From an uncultured Clostridium sp. (GTDB taxonomy: Bacteria; Bacillota; Clostridia; Lachnospirales; Lachnospiraceae), in the NCBI GenBank assembly GCA_900555045.1, contig USJW01000003.1:18878-82877 (forward strand): 64,000 nucleotides of DNA, written 5' to 3'. Every line of letters starts with the position of its first letter. The first letter of the stretch is position 1. The notes beneath the pieces were generated by a model. It was not told the origin of the DNA, did no database searches, and saw only the letters and a program-made list of their open reading frames with translations. Positions 8,286 through 16,939 of this stretch are shown here, in pieces. Both the position numbers and the translations under genes were made by a program.

Positions 8286-10168
8286 CACAATTCTCTCCTG
8301 CACATAATAGTTTGAAATGCCTGAAAATCAGTTGCCTGTATGAGCCGGCGCACCAGCTCGTCGGAGTGCACCACCTTGTACAGAGTGCGGAATATCCGGG
8401 CGTAGGGGTCGTTGGTCTGGTTGAAGCAGGCCAGAAATACCATCTGCACCCGCTCGTTTCCCCACTGGATCGGCTGGCTTAAAATCCCGATGGCGATGCA
8501 GGAGGTGAAATTCCCCTGCTTCAGCACGTGGGGCACAGCCACAAGATTTCCCACCTCTGTGGAGCTGATCCGCTCCCGCTTCTCGATGGCGCTTATGACC
8601 TGGCGGTCGATCCCCTTTTTCTTCTCCAGAAGAGCCCCCAGTTTTTCGATTGCCTCGAACCGGTCCTTCGCCTCGATGTGGCCGAAGCAGTCCGGATCGA
8701 AGTACCGCATGAGCTCCTTCTCGATGTAGATCTTCTGCCAGAGCTGCTCCTGAATCCCGGCCACGGCCTTCTCGCTGAGCAGGTCGTGGGAGACGATCAC
8801 CGGAATGTCCCCGTGATAATCCTCCACCGGCACCGCCGACAGAATCACGTCCGGATTTCGCTCCAGCGCCAGGTCCATGTACCGCACCGGGTAGACGCCG
8901 CAGATGAACATGTTCTGGATCTCGCTCTGGATCTTCTCCAGGATCATCTGGGAGGTGCCGATCCCGTAGTTGCAGAGAATCACCGCCTTGATCCGCTCCC
9001 CGGCCTTGGGCTCGTAGACGCCTAAGTAGACCGTCAGGTAGCCGATCTCGTCCTCGTTGATGGACACGCCGAACCGCTCCTCAAACCGCTGGGCCATCAG
9101 GATAGCGTAGTTCATCTCCAGCGGGTAGCGGCTCTTGATCTGGCCGATGATGGGGTTGGGGGAATAGTTCCCGGCCCTGGCCCGCTGCATCAGCGCCTTG
9201 AGGTGAAGGCTCAGGACGTTTAACACCTTCTCGTCCTGCTCGTAGCGGTTCCCCGTGAGCTCCGTGATCTCCGCCATGAAATCATCCACAAACCGGCGCA
9301 TCTCCCGGCAGCCCTCTGCGTCCAGGACGTTTAGGTCGTAGCCGATGAACCCGGAGTACACCATCACGTACAGGCATTCGTCCTCCGTGATCTCGATATG
9401 AAACGCCCGCCCCAGCGCCTCCATGATGGACTGGATCATCTGGTAGTTGTGGCCCGTGACCGGGGCGTTAAGGCTCATCCCAGCCACGTGGTGCCCTTTC
9501 CGGCTCCTGGACAGCGCAATCACGATTCTGGCGATCAGGCTGTTTAGGTCCATGTCCGCCACAATCAGGCTGTACTCCTGGATGTGCTCGAACACAATCC
9601 GGTCCACCTGGTTTAGCTCCTCCTCGGAGATGTTGTAGATCCCGGTGTTCACCAGCCGCGCGTTGCAGTAGTCCAGCCCGATATCCCCCAGCAGCGTGCG
9701 GATGTCCGTCTCCCCGCCGGTGATGGACAAGCCGTAGTGGGGCTTCCCGATCAGGCTTAAATGGTACCGGCCGAGAAATTCCTTCACGTCGAAGGTCATC
9801 TTGTTCAGAGTGGACGGGCTTAAAAACATGGCCTCGCTGAGCTTCTCGATCGTTATTTCCTCCTGGTCGATGATTTCCAGGATCATTTCATGAATCCGCT
9901 TGTCCCCGTCCTTCTGGCGGTATTCCTTCTGGGTGAGCAGGGGCTTTAGCGCCGCCCGGTCCCCCTCCAAAACATACCCCTGCCCCCGCTTTAAGGAGAT
10001 GCACACGTCGAAGGTTTTTAGCTCCTCCGACAAAACCGAGAGGTAGCGCATAACCGTCCTGGCCGAAATTCCCAGCCGCTTGGCCAAGTCCTCCGCGCCG
10101 ATGGCATTTTCCTGGTGCATCAGGCAGTTCAAAAGCTGTATCTGCTTTTGTGTCAGGTCCTGTATCAT
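8285..10168 (-). CDS. PRD-containing transcriptional activator (MtlR/ManR/BglG-like) with EIIB and EIIA domains
   Basis: A 627-residue PTS-controlled regulator. The order is an N-terminal helix-turn-helix (AEDLAKRLGISARTVMRYL, about 24-42), a second wing/HTH region, two PRD domains (about 180-390), a GatB-like EIIB domain with cysteine in AVILCNYGIGTSQM (about 400) and a C-terminal EIIA domain with AVPHVLKQG near 545. Phosphorylation of PRD histidines by HPr or the operon's own PTS proteins sets activity in this family. It is the first gene of the operon and is translationally coupled to IIA, so it should respond to substrate uptake and control the operon that contains it. With DNA-binding HTHs it is an activator rather than an RNA antiterminator. 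Confidence 0.92.
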   Translation of the reverse strand: MIQDLTQKQIQLLNCLMHQENAIGAEDLAKRLGISARTVMRYLSVLSEELKTFDVCISLKRGQGYVLEGDRAALKPLLTQKEYRQKDGDKRIHEMILEIIDQEEITIEKLSEAMFLSPSTLNKMTFDVKEFLGRYHLSLIGKPHYGLSITGGETDIRTLLGDIGLDYCNARLVNTGIYNISEEELNQVDRIVFEHIQEYSLIVADMDLNSLIARIVIALSRSRKGHHVAGMSLNAPVTGHNYQMIQSIMEALGRAFHIEITEDECLYVMVYSGFIGYDLNVLDAEGCREMRRFVDDFMAEITELTGNRYEQDEKVLNVLSLHLKALMQRARAGNYSPNPIIGQIKSRYPLEMNYAILMAQRFEERFGVSINEDEIGYLTVYLGVYEPKAGERIKAVILCNYGIGTSQMILEKIQSEIQNMFICGVYPVRYMDLALERNPDVILSAVPVEDYHGDIPVIVSHDLLSEKAVAGIQEQLWQKIYIEKELMRYFDPDCFGHIEAKDRFEAIEKLGALLEKKKGIDRQVISAIEKRERISSTEVGNLVAVPHVLKQGNFTSCIAIGILSQPIQWGNERVQMVFLACFNQTNDPYARIFRTLYKVVHSDELVRRLIQATDFQAFQTIMCRREL

Positions 10169-10230
10169 GCTATCACTTTCTTTCTGGTTACATTATCCCC
10201 CATTTTCACACAACTTTCCATTCATTCCTT

Positions 10231-10246
10231 GTCATTTAAAAATGAC
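10231..10246. promoter_or_regulatory. Palindrome upstream of the PTS operon, possible operator
   Basis: GTCATTTAAAAATGAC has seven-base inverted arms with a two-base centre. It lies 63 bases upstream of the regulator start and just before a weak -10-like GATAAT (10192-10197, minus strand). The position suits an activator-binding site, perhaps for the operon's own PRD regulator. This is inference from location and symmetry only. Confidence 0.35.
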
Positions 10247-10249
10247 ATC

Positions 10250-10293
10250 AAAAAAACTGCCGCCCCCGCCGGAAATTCCGGTGAGAACGGCAG
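10250..10293 (-). terminator. Rho-independent terminator after the flavodoxin/ferredoxin gene
   Basis: On the minus strand CTGCCG pairs with CGGCAG, with an inner CCGGAA/TTCCGG stem, followed by seven T's. It separates the flavodoxin-ferredoxin gene from the PTS operon promoter region. Confidence 0.88.
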
Positions 10294-10308
10294 CCTTGTC
10301 CGCCGACG

Positions 10309-11103
10309 TCAGATATACAGCTCATTTTCCCTGCGCTCTTTGCAGATCATCCCCAGCTTCTGCGCCACCGCCGCCTGGCCTGCGGGATCCAGCTTTCTGG
10401 CGCCCGTGGGACAGACCTTGATGCAGCGCATGCAGGCGATGCACACCTGCGGGTCCGTGGTGTTCGGCGCATCCTCCGGGATCGCCCTCACCGGGCACTG
10501 GGCGGCGCAGGTTCCGCAGCCCACGCAGCTCTCATCCGCGGCCGGTTTGAGGGCAGATCCGCCGAATACCTTGTACGGCCGTTTGCCCTTCACCTGCACC
10601 TGTCCGCGCTCCAGCTCGCTTAAGTCGCTCAACTTCTCGCACACCGCCCGCGCCGCCTCGCGCAGCTCGTGGCGGTCCTTCTCGTCCGGCCTGCCCGCAG
10701 CGATGGCGGGGACGATGGAGTGCTGGGCGATGGCCGCAATTCCGGCAATCACCGTGAACCCCTGGGCAGAGAGTACATCCTTCATCTCCAGCAGCGTGTC
10801 GTCGTAATCCCGGTTTCCGTACACCGCAATCACCACCGCCGCCGTGCCGTTTCCATGCAGATTTTCCATCCGTTTTGCCGCAATCCCCGGCACACGCCCG
10901 CCGTAGGACGGCACGCCTATACAGATCACATCCTCCGGTCCAAAGGAATGGTTCCCCGAATCCTCCGCCGGATCCGAGAGATCAATGTTCTCCCCCTTCC
11001 CGGCCTCACCGGTCCGGACCATCTCCTGTGCCACCAACTCGGTGACCTCCCGGGTACTGAACGTAGGGCTGAAATATACCGTGCTCACCTTTGAAATTTT
11101 CAT
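10309..11103 (-). CDS. Flavodoxin-fold protein with two 4Fe-4S clusters (EFR1-type)
   Basis: The 264-residue product has an N-terminal flavodoxin-like domain (1-165; VYFSPTFSTREV for phosphate binding, GVPSYGGRVP and AVYGNRDYDD loops) and a C-terminal ferredoxin domain. Two complete cluster motifs are visible: C193-C196-C199-C203 (CVGCGTCAAQCP) and C221-C224-C227-C231 (CIACMRCIKVCP). Such proteins are common in anaerobic Clostridia and are thought to carry electrons between flavin and iron-sulfur partners. The partner is unknown. The ATG at 11103 is preceded by AAGGAGGG; longer in-frame starts lack a site. It stands alone, with its own terminator. Confidence 0.9.
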   Translation of the reverse strand: MKISKVSTVYFSPTFSTREVTELVAQEMVRTGEAGKGENIDLSDPAEDSGNHSFGPEDVICIGVPSYGGRVPGIAAKRMENLHGNGTAAVVIAVYGNRDYDDTLLEMKDVLSAQGFTVIAGIAAIAQHSIVPAIAAGRPDEKDRHELREAARAVCEKLSDLSELERGQVQVKGKRPYKVFGGSALKPAADESCVGCGTCAAQCPVRAIPEDAPNTTDPQVCIACMRCIKVCPTGARKLDPAGQAAVAQKLGMICKERRENELYI

Positions 11104-11235
11104 ATATGTAACCCTCCTTTTCTCGTGATCCCCAATTTTTGTCTGCTGGTTTTCGCATATCATATTTTGCCTATCATACCACATTTTCGGCATATTTACC
11201 AGCCCCGGAGGGAGGGGAATTGAGGGAGGGGGAGG

Positions 11236-12294
11236 TCACGTCCACGCCTCCACCAGGTCCTCGATCAGAAGCAGTCCCAGGGGGCCCAGGATAAACCCCA
11301 GAAACCCGAAGAGCTGCAGGCCAACGTACACCGCCGCCAGGGTTTCCAGCGGCGAGAGCCCCACCTGGTTGGACATCAGCCTTGTTTCCAGATATTCCCT
11401 GATAAAATAGCAGACCAGGTACAGCGCGAACAGGGCCAAGGCCCGGCCCCACCGCCCGAGAAACAGGCAGACCACGCCCCAGGGGATTAACACCGTGCCG
11501 GTCCCGAAGATGGGCAGAGCGTCCAACACCCCGATGCCGATGCCCGCCATGATATAGTAGGGATTTCCGATGGCCGCCATCCCCAGGATGCACAGCATGG
11601 TGATTAGGCCCATGATGATCCCCTGGGTCTTAAACCATGCCTTTCCCGTGTGCACGATCCGCTTCCCGATCATGGAGAACTCCCGCCGGAACACGGACTG
11701 GTCCCGCCGCTCCCGCAGATCGTCCATCTCCTGCAGCGAGAGGACCACAGCCAAAAACAGCACGACGGACACCACCGTGACCTTCACGCCCAGGCGTATG
11801 ACGGCGACGGAATTTGTCATCAGCGCGGGCATGGCGGCCTGCTTGCCCGTGTGGATCAGGCCGGTCAACATCTCGCTGACCACGTCGGCCACCCCGCCCG
11901 GGCGCAGACCGAAGGTGCGCTCTAAGTCCCGGCAGCTCCCGGTCAGCCAGCCGTCGAACTGCTCCACCCAGATGGGCAGCTGGAATGCCAGCAGCTTCCC
12001 CTCCTGACACAGCTTGACCGCGCCCCAGTAAAGCCCCAGCCCCAGAAGCGAGAGCAGAATCAGGAATTCCACGCCGCCCACCACGCCGATGGGCAGATGC
12101 CGCATGCGCCCCTTCACCTGAATCCGCAGCCGGTAGGACAGAAACCGCGCCGAGGGCCGCAGCATAAGGGCGAACAGATAACCCACGAAAAAAGGAGCCA
12201 CGAGGGGCAGCAGGTACTTGAGGCCTGCGTACACCGCTCCCGTGGTTCCTATTATTATGATCAATTTCTTCAGTTTCTTGCCGGGCTTTTCCAT
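11236..12294 (-). CDS. AI-2E family transporter, YtvI-like
   Basis: A 352-residue membrane protein with the AI-2E/UPF0118 layout: a helical pair at the N-terminus, a central soluble stretch (about 95-165), then five or more membrane segments. The signature GIGVLDALPIFGTGTVLIPW fits the YtvI subgroup, whose members in spore-formers are described as sporulation-associated integral membrane proteins. Function is uncertain, since family members have been linked to export of small molecules and to Na+/H+ antiport. The start ATG is preceded by AGGTGAGTCC. It lies 90 bases downstream of the cytidylate-kinase-like gene with no clear terminator between them, so the two may be cotranscribed. Confidence 0.85.
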   Translation of the reverse strand: MEKPGKKLKKLIIIIGTTGAVYAGLKYLLPLVAPFFVGYLFALMLRPSARFLSYRLRIQVKGRMRHLPIGVVGGVEFLILLSLLGLGLYWGAVKLCQEGKLLAFQLPIWVEQFDGWLTGSCRDLERTFGLRPGGVADVVSEMLTGLIHTGKQAAMPALMTNSVAVIRLGVKVTVVSVVLFLAVVLSLQEMDDLRERRDQSVFRREFSMIGKRIVHTGKAWFKTQGIIMGLITMLCILGMAAIGNPYYIMAGIGIGVLDALPIFGTGTVLIPWGVVCLFLGRWGRALALFALYLVCYFIREYLETRLMSNQVGLSPLETLAAVYVGLQLFGFLGFILGPLGLLLIEDLVEAWT

Positions 12295-12384
12295 GGACTC
12301 ACCTGTTTCTGATTTGTACTTCCTTTGTACCTTCTTAGTATGAGTCCGCTCTTTAAAAATATACAGGTGAAAAATTTACCACTT

Positions 12385-12978
12385 TTAACTCTCGCCCAGG
12401 TAAGCGAGCGCCGCCCGCAGACAGCCGTCCACGCCCACCAGACCGCTCTCCACGCACAGGTGATAGTTCTGGGCCCGTCCCCACTGGGCGCCGGTGTAGT
12501 ACTGGTAGTAGTCCTTGCGCTTGCGGTCCACCTCCCGGATCCGCTTCTCCATCTCCTCCGGGTCAGCACCTGGCTCTAAGGTCAGCATGCGCCGGATCCG
12601 GTCCTTCATCTTCGCATAAATGAAGAGGTTGATGCTGTCGCTCAGCACCCGGTCCGCACAGCGCCCCACGATCACGCACGGCCCCTGCTGCGCCAGACGG
12701 CGGATAAAGCTGGACTGCGCGACGAAAATCTGGTCCGACATGGGCACCTTGTACACCGCGGAAAACGGATTGTAGTAGTGCCGGTCCAACGGGTCATGCA
12801 TGTCCGGCAGCTTCTCGTCGTAGTTTAAAAACGCTGTCTCCGCCATGCCGGCGTCGTCCGCCGCCATGGAAATCAGCTCCTTATCATAAAAGGGAATTCC
12901 AAAATGTTCCGCAAGGCGTACCCCCAACTCCCGGCCGCCGCTGCCGAATTCACGGCTCACTGTAATCACTTTATCCAT
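12385..12978 (-). CDS. Cytidylate kinase-like family protein
   Basis: A 197-residue P-loop protein starting MDKVITVSREFGSGGRELG. The GSGGRELG segment is the altered P-loop typical of the cytidylate kinase-like family (Pfam Cytidylate_kin2), distinct from true Cmk with GPAGSGKST. The FYDKELI motif, the QGPCVIVGRCADRVL core and the FIYA strand are also characteristic. The true substrate of this family is not established. The ATG at 12978 follows GGGGAGG; the upstream extension to 13026 is unlikely. Confidence 0.85.
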   Translation of the reverse strand: MDKVITVSREFGSGGRELGVRLAEHFGIPFYDKELISMAADDAGMAETAFLNYDEKLPDMHDPLDRHYYNPFSAVYKVPMSDQIFVAQSSFIRRLAQQGPCVIVGRCADRVLSDSINLFIYAKMKDRIRRMLTLEPGADPEEMEKRIREVDRKRKDYYQYYTGAQWGRAQNYHLCVESGLVGVDGCLRAALAYLGES

Positions 12979-13128
12979 AATGCCTGCCTCCCCTTCTCTC
13001 TGTAAGTATCTCCCAGTATAGCACAAATAGCCTTAAAATCCTAGAGCGGGAATGAAATAATGGGCTTATCAGTTATCTATTCCTTCAGTGATTCCCCATG
13101 GAACTGCTGCATTTTTTCTATTTACCGC

Positions 13129-13157
13129 TTGCCAGAACATACCGTCTCATGTAGAAT
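13129..13157 (+). promoter_or_regulatory. Sigma-A promoter of the ABC-F gene
   Basis: TTGCCA (13129-13134) and TAGAAT (13152-13157) are 17 bases apart on the plus strand, leaving a leader of about 50 bases before the ATG at 13215. This is a good match to consensus and the only gene it can serve is the ABC-F ATPase. Confidence 0.7.
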
Positions 13158-13214
13158 AATACTGCTGTAACCAATGTAAAAACGGGGATTACCCAAGAGA
13201 TAAAGGAGTTTTTC

Positions 13215-14771
13215 ATGAGCATATTAAATGTTGAGCATCTGAGCCACGGCTTCGGCGACCGTGCCATTTTCCAGGATGTTTCCTTCCGGCTGTTAAAGGG
13301 CGAGCACATCGGCCTGGTCGGGGCCAACGGCGAGGGAAAGTCCACCTTCATGAACATTATCACGGGAAAGCTCATGCCCGACGAGGGCAAGGTGGAGTGG
13401 GCCAAGCACGTCCGCGTGGGCTATCTGGACCAGCACTCCGTATTGGAGAAGGGCATGACCATCCGGGACGTGCTAAAGAGCGCCTTCGCCTTCCTGTTTG
13501 AGATGGAGGAGCAGATGAACCGGATCTGCGATCAGATGGGCGAGGCAAACGAGGAGGAGATGACCGCCATGATGGAGGAGCTGGGAACGATCCAGGACCT
13601 GCTCATGGCCCACGACTTCTACGTGATCGACGCCAAGGTGGAGGAGGTCGCCCGGGCCCTGGGCCTAAACGAGATCGGGCTGGAGAAGGACGTGACCGAC
13701 CTAAGCGGCGGACAGCGCACCAAGGTGCTGCTGGGCAAGCTCCTGCTAGAGAAGCCGGATATCCTGCTGCTGGACGAGCCCACCAACTACCTGGACGTGC
13801 AGCACATTGAGTGGCTGAAGCGGTATCTGCAGGAGTATGAGAACGCCTTCATCCTGATCTCCCACGACATTCCCTTCCTCAACAGCGTGATCAACCTGAT
13901 CTACCACATGGAGAACCAGCATCTGGACCGCTATGTGGGGGACTACGACAAGTTCCAGGAGGTCTACGCGGTGAAGAAGGCCCAGCTGGAGGCCGCCTAC
14001 AAGCGCCAGCAGCAGGAAATCGCCGAGCTGGAGGATTTCGTGGCGCGCAACAAGGCCCGCGTGTCCACCCGAAACATGGCCATGTCCCGCCAGAAGAAGC
14101 TGGACAAGATGGACGTGATCGAGCTGGCCAGGGAGAAGCCGAAGCCCGAGTTCAACTTCCTGACGGCCCGCGCCCCGGGAAAGCTGATTTTCGAGACCCA
14201 TGACCTGGTGATCGGCTACGAGGAGCCCCTCTCCCGGCCCTTAAACCTGACGATGCAGCGGGGCGAGAAGATCGTGCTGTCCGGTGCCAACGGAATCGGC
14301 AAGACCACCCTGTTAAAGAGCATCCTGGGGCTGATCCCGTCCTTAAGCGGAACCGTGGAGCTGGGCGATTACCTCTCCATCGGCTACTTTGAGCAGGAGA
14401 TGGCCCCGGGGAACACCACCACCTGCATCGAGGAGATCTGGAAGGAATTTCCGGCCTACACCCAGTACCAGGTGCGCTCGGCCCTGGCCAAATGCGGCCT
14501 GACCACCGACCACATCGAGAGCCAGGTGCGGGTCTTAAGCGGCGGCGAGCAGGCCAAGGTCCGGCTGTGCAAGCTGATCAACCGCGAGACCAACGTGCTG
14601 CTCTTAGACGAGCCCACCAACCACCTGGATGTGGACGCCAAGGCGGAGTTAAAGCGCGCGCTTAAGGAGTACAAGGGGAGCATCCTCTTAATCTGCCACG
14701 AGCCGGAGTTCTACAGCGGCGTGGCCACCAGTGTCTGGGACTGCCGTGAGTGGGCGCTGCGGCTGTCGTAG
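13215..14771 (+). CDS. ABC-F family ATPase (ribosome-associated type)
   Basis: A 518-residue protein with two ABC cassettes and no membrane segment, the mark of ABC-F proteins that act on the ribosome. Cassette 1 has Walker A GANGEGKST (37-45), signature LSGGQ and Walker B LLLDEPTNYLD. Cassette 2 has GANGIGKTT near 356, LSGGEQ and LLLDEPTNHLD. The linker (about 225-315) is charged and helical (KRQQQEIAELEDFVARNKA), as in the P-site tRNA interaction motif. Length and start resemble B. subtilis YfmM. Whether it is a housekeeping translation factor or an antibiotic-protection protein cannot be told from sequence, although the short linker argues for a housekeeping type. AAAGGAG precedes the ATG. 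Confidence 0.93.
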   Translation: MSILNVEHLSHGFGDRAIFQDVSFRLLKGEHIGLVGANGEGKSTFMNIITGKLMPDEGKVEWAKHVRVGYLDQHSVLEKGMTIRDVLKSAFAFLFEMEEQMNRICDQMGEANEEEMTAMMEELGTIQDLLMAHDFYVIDAKVEEVARALGLNEIGLEKDVTDLSGGQRTKVLLGKLLLEKPDILLLDEPTNYLDVQHIEWLKRYLQEYENAFILISHDIPFLNSVINLIYHMENQHLDRYVGDYDKFQEVYAVKKAQLEAAYKRQQQEIAELEDFVARNKARVSTRNMAMSRQKKLDKMDVIELAREKPKPEFNFLTARAPGKLIFETHDLVIGYEEPLSRPLNLTMQRGEKIVLSGANGIGKTTLLKSILGLIPSLSGTVELGDYLSIGYFEQEMAPGNTTTCIEEIWKEFPAYTQYQVRSALAKCGLTTDHIESQVRVLSGGEQAKVRLCKLINRETNVLLLDEPTNHLDVDAKAELKRALKEYKGSILLICHEPEFYSGVATSVWDCREWALRLS

Positions 14772-14788
14772 ACCGGTCGCTTCGGGCC

Positions 14789-14833
14789 AAAAAATAAGTG
14801 CAGCTGTTTGCGGACAGCTGCACTTATTTTTTT
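14789..14833. terminator. Bidirectional terminator between ABC-F and RluA-family genes
   Basis: A perfect 19-base inverted repeat (AAAAAATAAGTGCAGCTGT and its complement) around a TTGCGG loop gives a long stem with A-run and T-run on both sides. It can end transcription from both converging genes. Confidence 0.93.
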
Positions 14834-14841
14834 CAATCCAC

Positions 14842-15588
14842 TCACGCCGGAAACTCCACCTGCCCGAACAGCTGGAACGCGCCGCCGGACGGCGTGATCT
14901 CAAAGGTCATAGGCGCTCCGGTGGACGGATGGCGGAAGGTCAGCTTCCGGGCGCACAGAGCCAGCGGGCGCCGGGGCGCCGGTTTTCCACAGGAATCAGA
15001 AATCCCGTAGCGGTTATCCCCATAAATGGGCGTACCGTGATGGGACAGCTGAGACCGGATCTGGTGGTAGCGGCCGGTGAGAAGCTCTATATCCAGTAGT
15101 GCGAGCTCAAAATCCGGCGTTTCCGGCATCAGATTGCCCGCATTTTTTGTTCCCAAAACCGTGTAGATAAGCTCCGCCCGCTGCGCTCCGTCCACAGAGT
15201 TATCCACAATCTCAGATTGGTTATTTTCCTGATTTTTCAACAGATAATCCACATAGGCCCCATGGTTATCCACAGGTTTTCCACAAACCACAGCGGCATA
15301 AGTTTTCTGCATTTTTCCGCTCTGGATCTGTGCGCTCAGCGCTGCGGCGGCCTTGCGGTTTTTGGCGTACACCATCACCCCGCGCACCGGCTTGTCCAGT
15401 CTGTGGATAACCCCAACATAGGGAGGCTGCCTTGTGGATTTTGTGGAACCGTTTGGTGATAACTTGTGGATATGTACCCGGATCTGGCTGACCATATCCG
15501 GCTCAAACCCCCGCGAGGACTGGGATTCCAGCCCCGCCGGTTTTTCCACAACAATCACATCCGCATCCTCATATAAAACAGAAATCAT
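14842..15588 (-). CDS. RluA-family pseudouridine synthase
   Basis: A 248-residue enzyme that isomerises uridine to pseudouridine in RNA. The catalytic aspartate is D65 in VIHRLDKPVRG, followed by the family strand VMVYAKN. TYAAVVCG, LLTGRYHQIRSQLSHHG and IYGDNRYG are also characteristic. No S4 RNA-binding domain precedes the catalytic domain, so it is a short single-domain member. The target (23S rRNA or tRNA position) cannot be assigned. The ATG is preceded by AAGGAGAGCAA. Confidence 0.93.
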   Translation of the reverse strand: MISVLYEDADVIVVEKPAGLESQSSRGFEPDMVSQIRVHIHKLSPNGSTKSTRQPPYVGVIHRLDKPVRGVMVYAKNRKAAAALSAQIQSGKMQKTYAAVVCGKPVDNHGAYVDYLLKNQENNQSEIVDNSVDGAQRAELIYTVLGTKNAGNLMPETPDFELALLDIELLTGRYHQIRSQLSHHGTPIYGDNRYGISDSCGKPAPRRPLALCARKLTFRHPSTGAPMTFEITPSGGAFQLFGQVEFPA

Positions 15589-15649
15589 TTGCTCTCCTTC
15601 ACCTCCGATAAAAAAATACTTTTAAATTCAAGGTATTTTTCCAAACCTA

Positions 15650-15678
15650 TTGCATAATTCTCCCGCCTGATGTATAGT
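15650..15678 (+). promoter_or_regulatory. Promoter of the hemolysin III gene
   Basis: TTGCAT (15650-15655) and TATAGT (15673-15678) are separated by 17 bases, about 105 bases upstream of the ATG at 15785. It sits in an AT-rich divergent spacer, which makes it a credible plus-strand promoter. Confidence 0.65.
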
Positions 15679-15784
15679 ATAGAATATAGACACACATAGT
15701 TTTAAAAACTACATGCAGTAGTTATGCTAGTTTTAATTGCTGGTATCATACATCATATTTCTACTTATAAGGGAGGCTGATTCC

Positions 15785-16456
15785 ATGAAATCAATCATCA
15801 AGCGCAATGTAACCCGAATCAAAGATCCCGGCAGCGCGATCACCCACTTTATCGCCATGGTGCTGGCGATCATCGCCACCACGCCGCTGCTGTTAAAGGC
15901 GGCCAGGGAGCCGGACCATGTCCACTTCGTGTCACTGCTCATCTTTATTCTGAGCATGATCGGCCTGTACGCGGCCAGCACAATCTACCACACCCTGGAT
16001 ATCTCCCCGAAGATCAACCAACTGCTGCGCAAGATTGACCACATGATGATCTTCATCCTCATCGCCGGCACCTACACCCCCGTGTGCCTGATCGTGCTGG
16101 GCGACGGCACCGGATGGCTGCTGCTGTCGTTGGTTTGGGGTATCGCGGCCGCCGGAATCATCATCAACGCCTGCTGGATTACCTGCCCCAAATGGTTTTC
16201 AAGCCTCATCTACATCGCGATGGGATGGGTCTGCGTCCTGGCCATCACAAAGATTCTCAACTCGCTTCCCAGCGGGGGCTTTGCCTGGCTGTTGGCAGGG
16301 GGAATTATCTACACCGTGGGCGGAATCATCTACGCGTTAAAGCTGCCGTTCTTCAACTCCCGGCACAAGTACTTCGGCTCCCACGAGATCTTCCACCTGT
16401 TCGTCATGGGCGGGAGCATCTGCCACTACATCATGATGTACCGCTTTGTCGCCTGA
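15785..16456 (+). CDS. Hemolysin III family membrane protein (PAQR/TrhA-like)
   Basis: A 223-residue seven-helix membrane protein. The conserved PAQR-type signatures are present: DPGSAITHFIAMVLAI near the first helix, STIYHTL (His and Ser of the metal site), KIDHMMIFILIAGTYTPV, and the C-terminal HEIFHLFVMGGSICHY, which carries two more histidines. Bacterial members (TrhA, YqfA) have been linked to membrane fluidity control, and the hemolysin name is historical. The start at 15785 follows GGGAGGCTGATTCC. An upstream in-frame start at 15737 would add 16 residues without a ribosome site. Its last 120 bases overlap the 3' end of the GIY-YIG gene on the opposite strand. Confidence 0.93.
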   Translation: MKSIIKRNVTRIKDPGSAITHFIAMVLAIIATTPLLLKAAREPDHVHFVSLLIFILSMIGLYAASTIYHTLDISPKINQLLRKIDHMMIFILIAGTYTPVCLIVLGDGTGWLLLSLVWGIAAAGIIINACWITCPKWFSSLIYIAMGWVCVLAITKILNSLPSGGFAWLLAGGIIYTVGGIIYALKLPFFNSRHKYFGSHEIFHLFVMGGSICHYIMMYRFVA

Positions 16457-16711
16457 TTTCTGTCTCGCAATGAGCGCAAGCTTCTGGCAGCGTGTGAGCC
16501 GCTTGATCGCATATTCCCTGCGCATCGCCTCCGCCTTGGTGGCGAACACTTCATAGTATGATAATACAACTGGCCGGCGCGCCTTGGTATACTTGGCGCC
16601 CCGGCCTTCATTATGGTCCTTCACCCGCTTCTCCAAATGGTTTGTCCACCCGCAGTAGAGGGTTCCGTCCGAGCATGTCAAAATGTAGGTATAATTAATC
16701 TGTTCTTCCAC
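16337..16711 (-). CDS. GIY-YIG nuclease-domain protein (UPF0213/YhbQ-like) with antisense-overlap tail
   Basis: The first 85 or so residues form a GIY-YIG domain: YTYILTCSDGTLYCGWT for the GIY and YIG strands, the conserved Arg in LEKRVKDHN and GRGAKYTKARRPV. Stand-alone members of about 90-100 residues are widespread, with suspected DNA nuclease activity. The reading frame continues for about 35 more residues of low-complexity sequence (HHDVVADAPAHDEQVEDLV) that run antisense to the hemolysin III gene, so the tail is probably not conserved. The start is a GTG at 16711 with only a weak ribosome site. A 3' frameshift relative to shorter homologues is possible. Confidence 0.78.
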   Translation of the reverse strand: MEEQINYTYILTCSDGTLYCGWTNHLEKRVKDHNEGRGAKYTKARRPVVLSYYEVFATKAEAMRREYAIKRLTRCQKLALIARQKSGDKAVHHDVVADAPAHDEQVEDLVGAEVLVPGVEERQL

Positions 16712-16939
16712 TTCTAAATCCCAAATCCCGGTTCAGTCTGCGGTGCCATGCTATGTAAACGGCAACGACGCATATAACCTGTCATCGCCGCCCAGGGGCT
16801 GTTCTTCCCTGTAATCTATTTAAAGCACCAGCTGGATGCGCACCGCATAACCATTTGATGATACTGACTGCAGTCTCTAATATAGTATATCACAAAACCC
16901 TGAAAATGTGCATGAACCAGCTTTTTACCATTTTTTAGG
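16712..16939. other. Intergenic spacer without a recognisable element
   Basis: This 228-base spacer lies between the start of the GIY-YIG gene and the end of the TPM gene. It becomes AT-rich toward 16870-16935. I see no convincing gene, strong hairpin with T-run or complete promoter in it. Confidence 0.5.
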
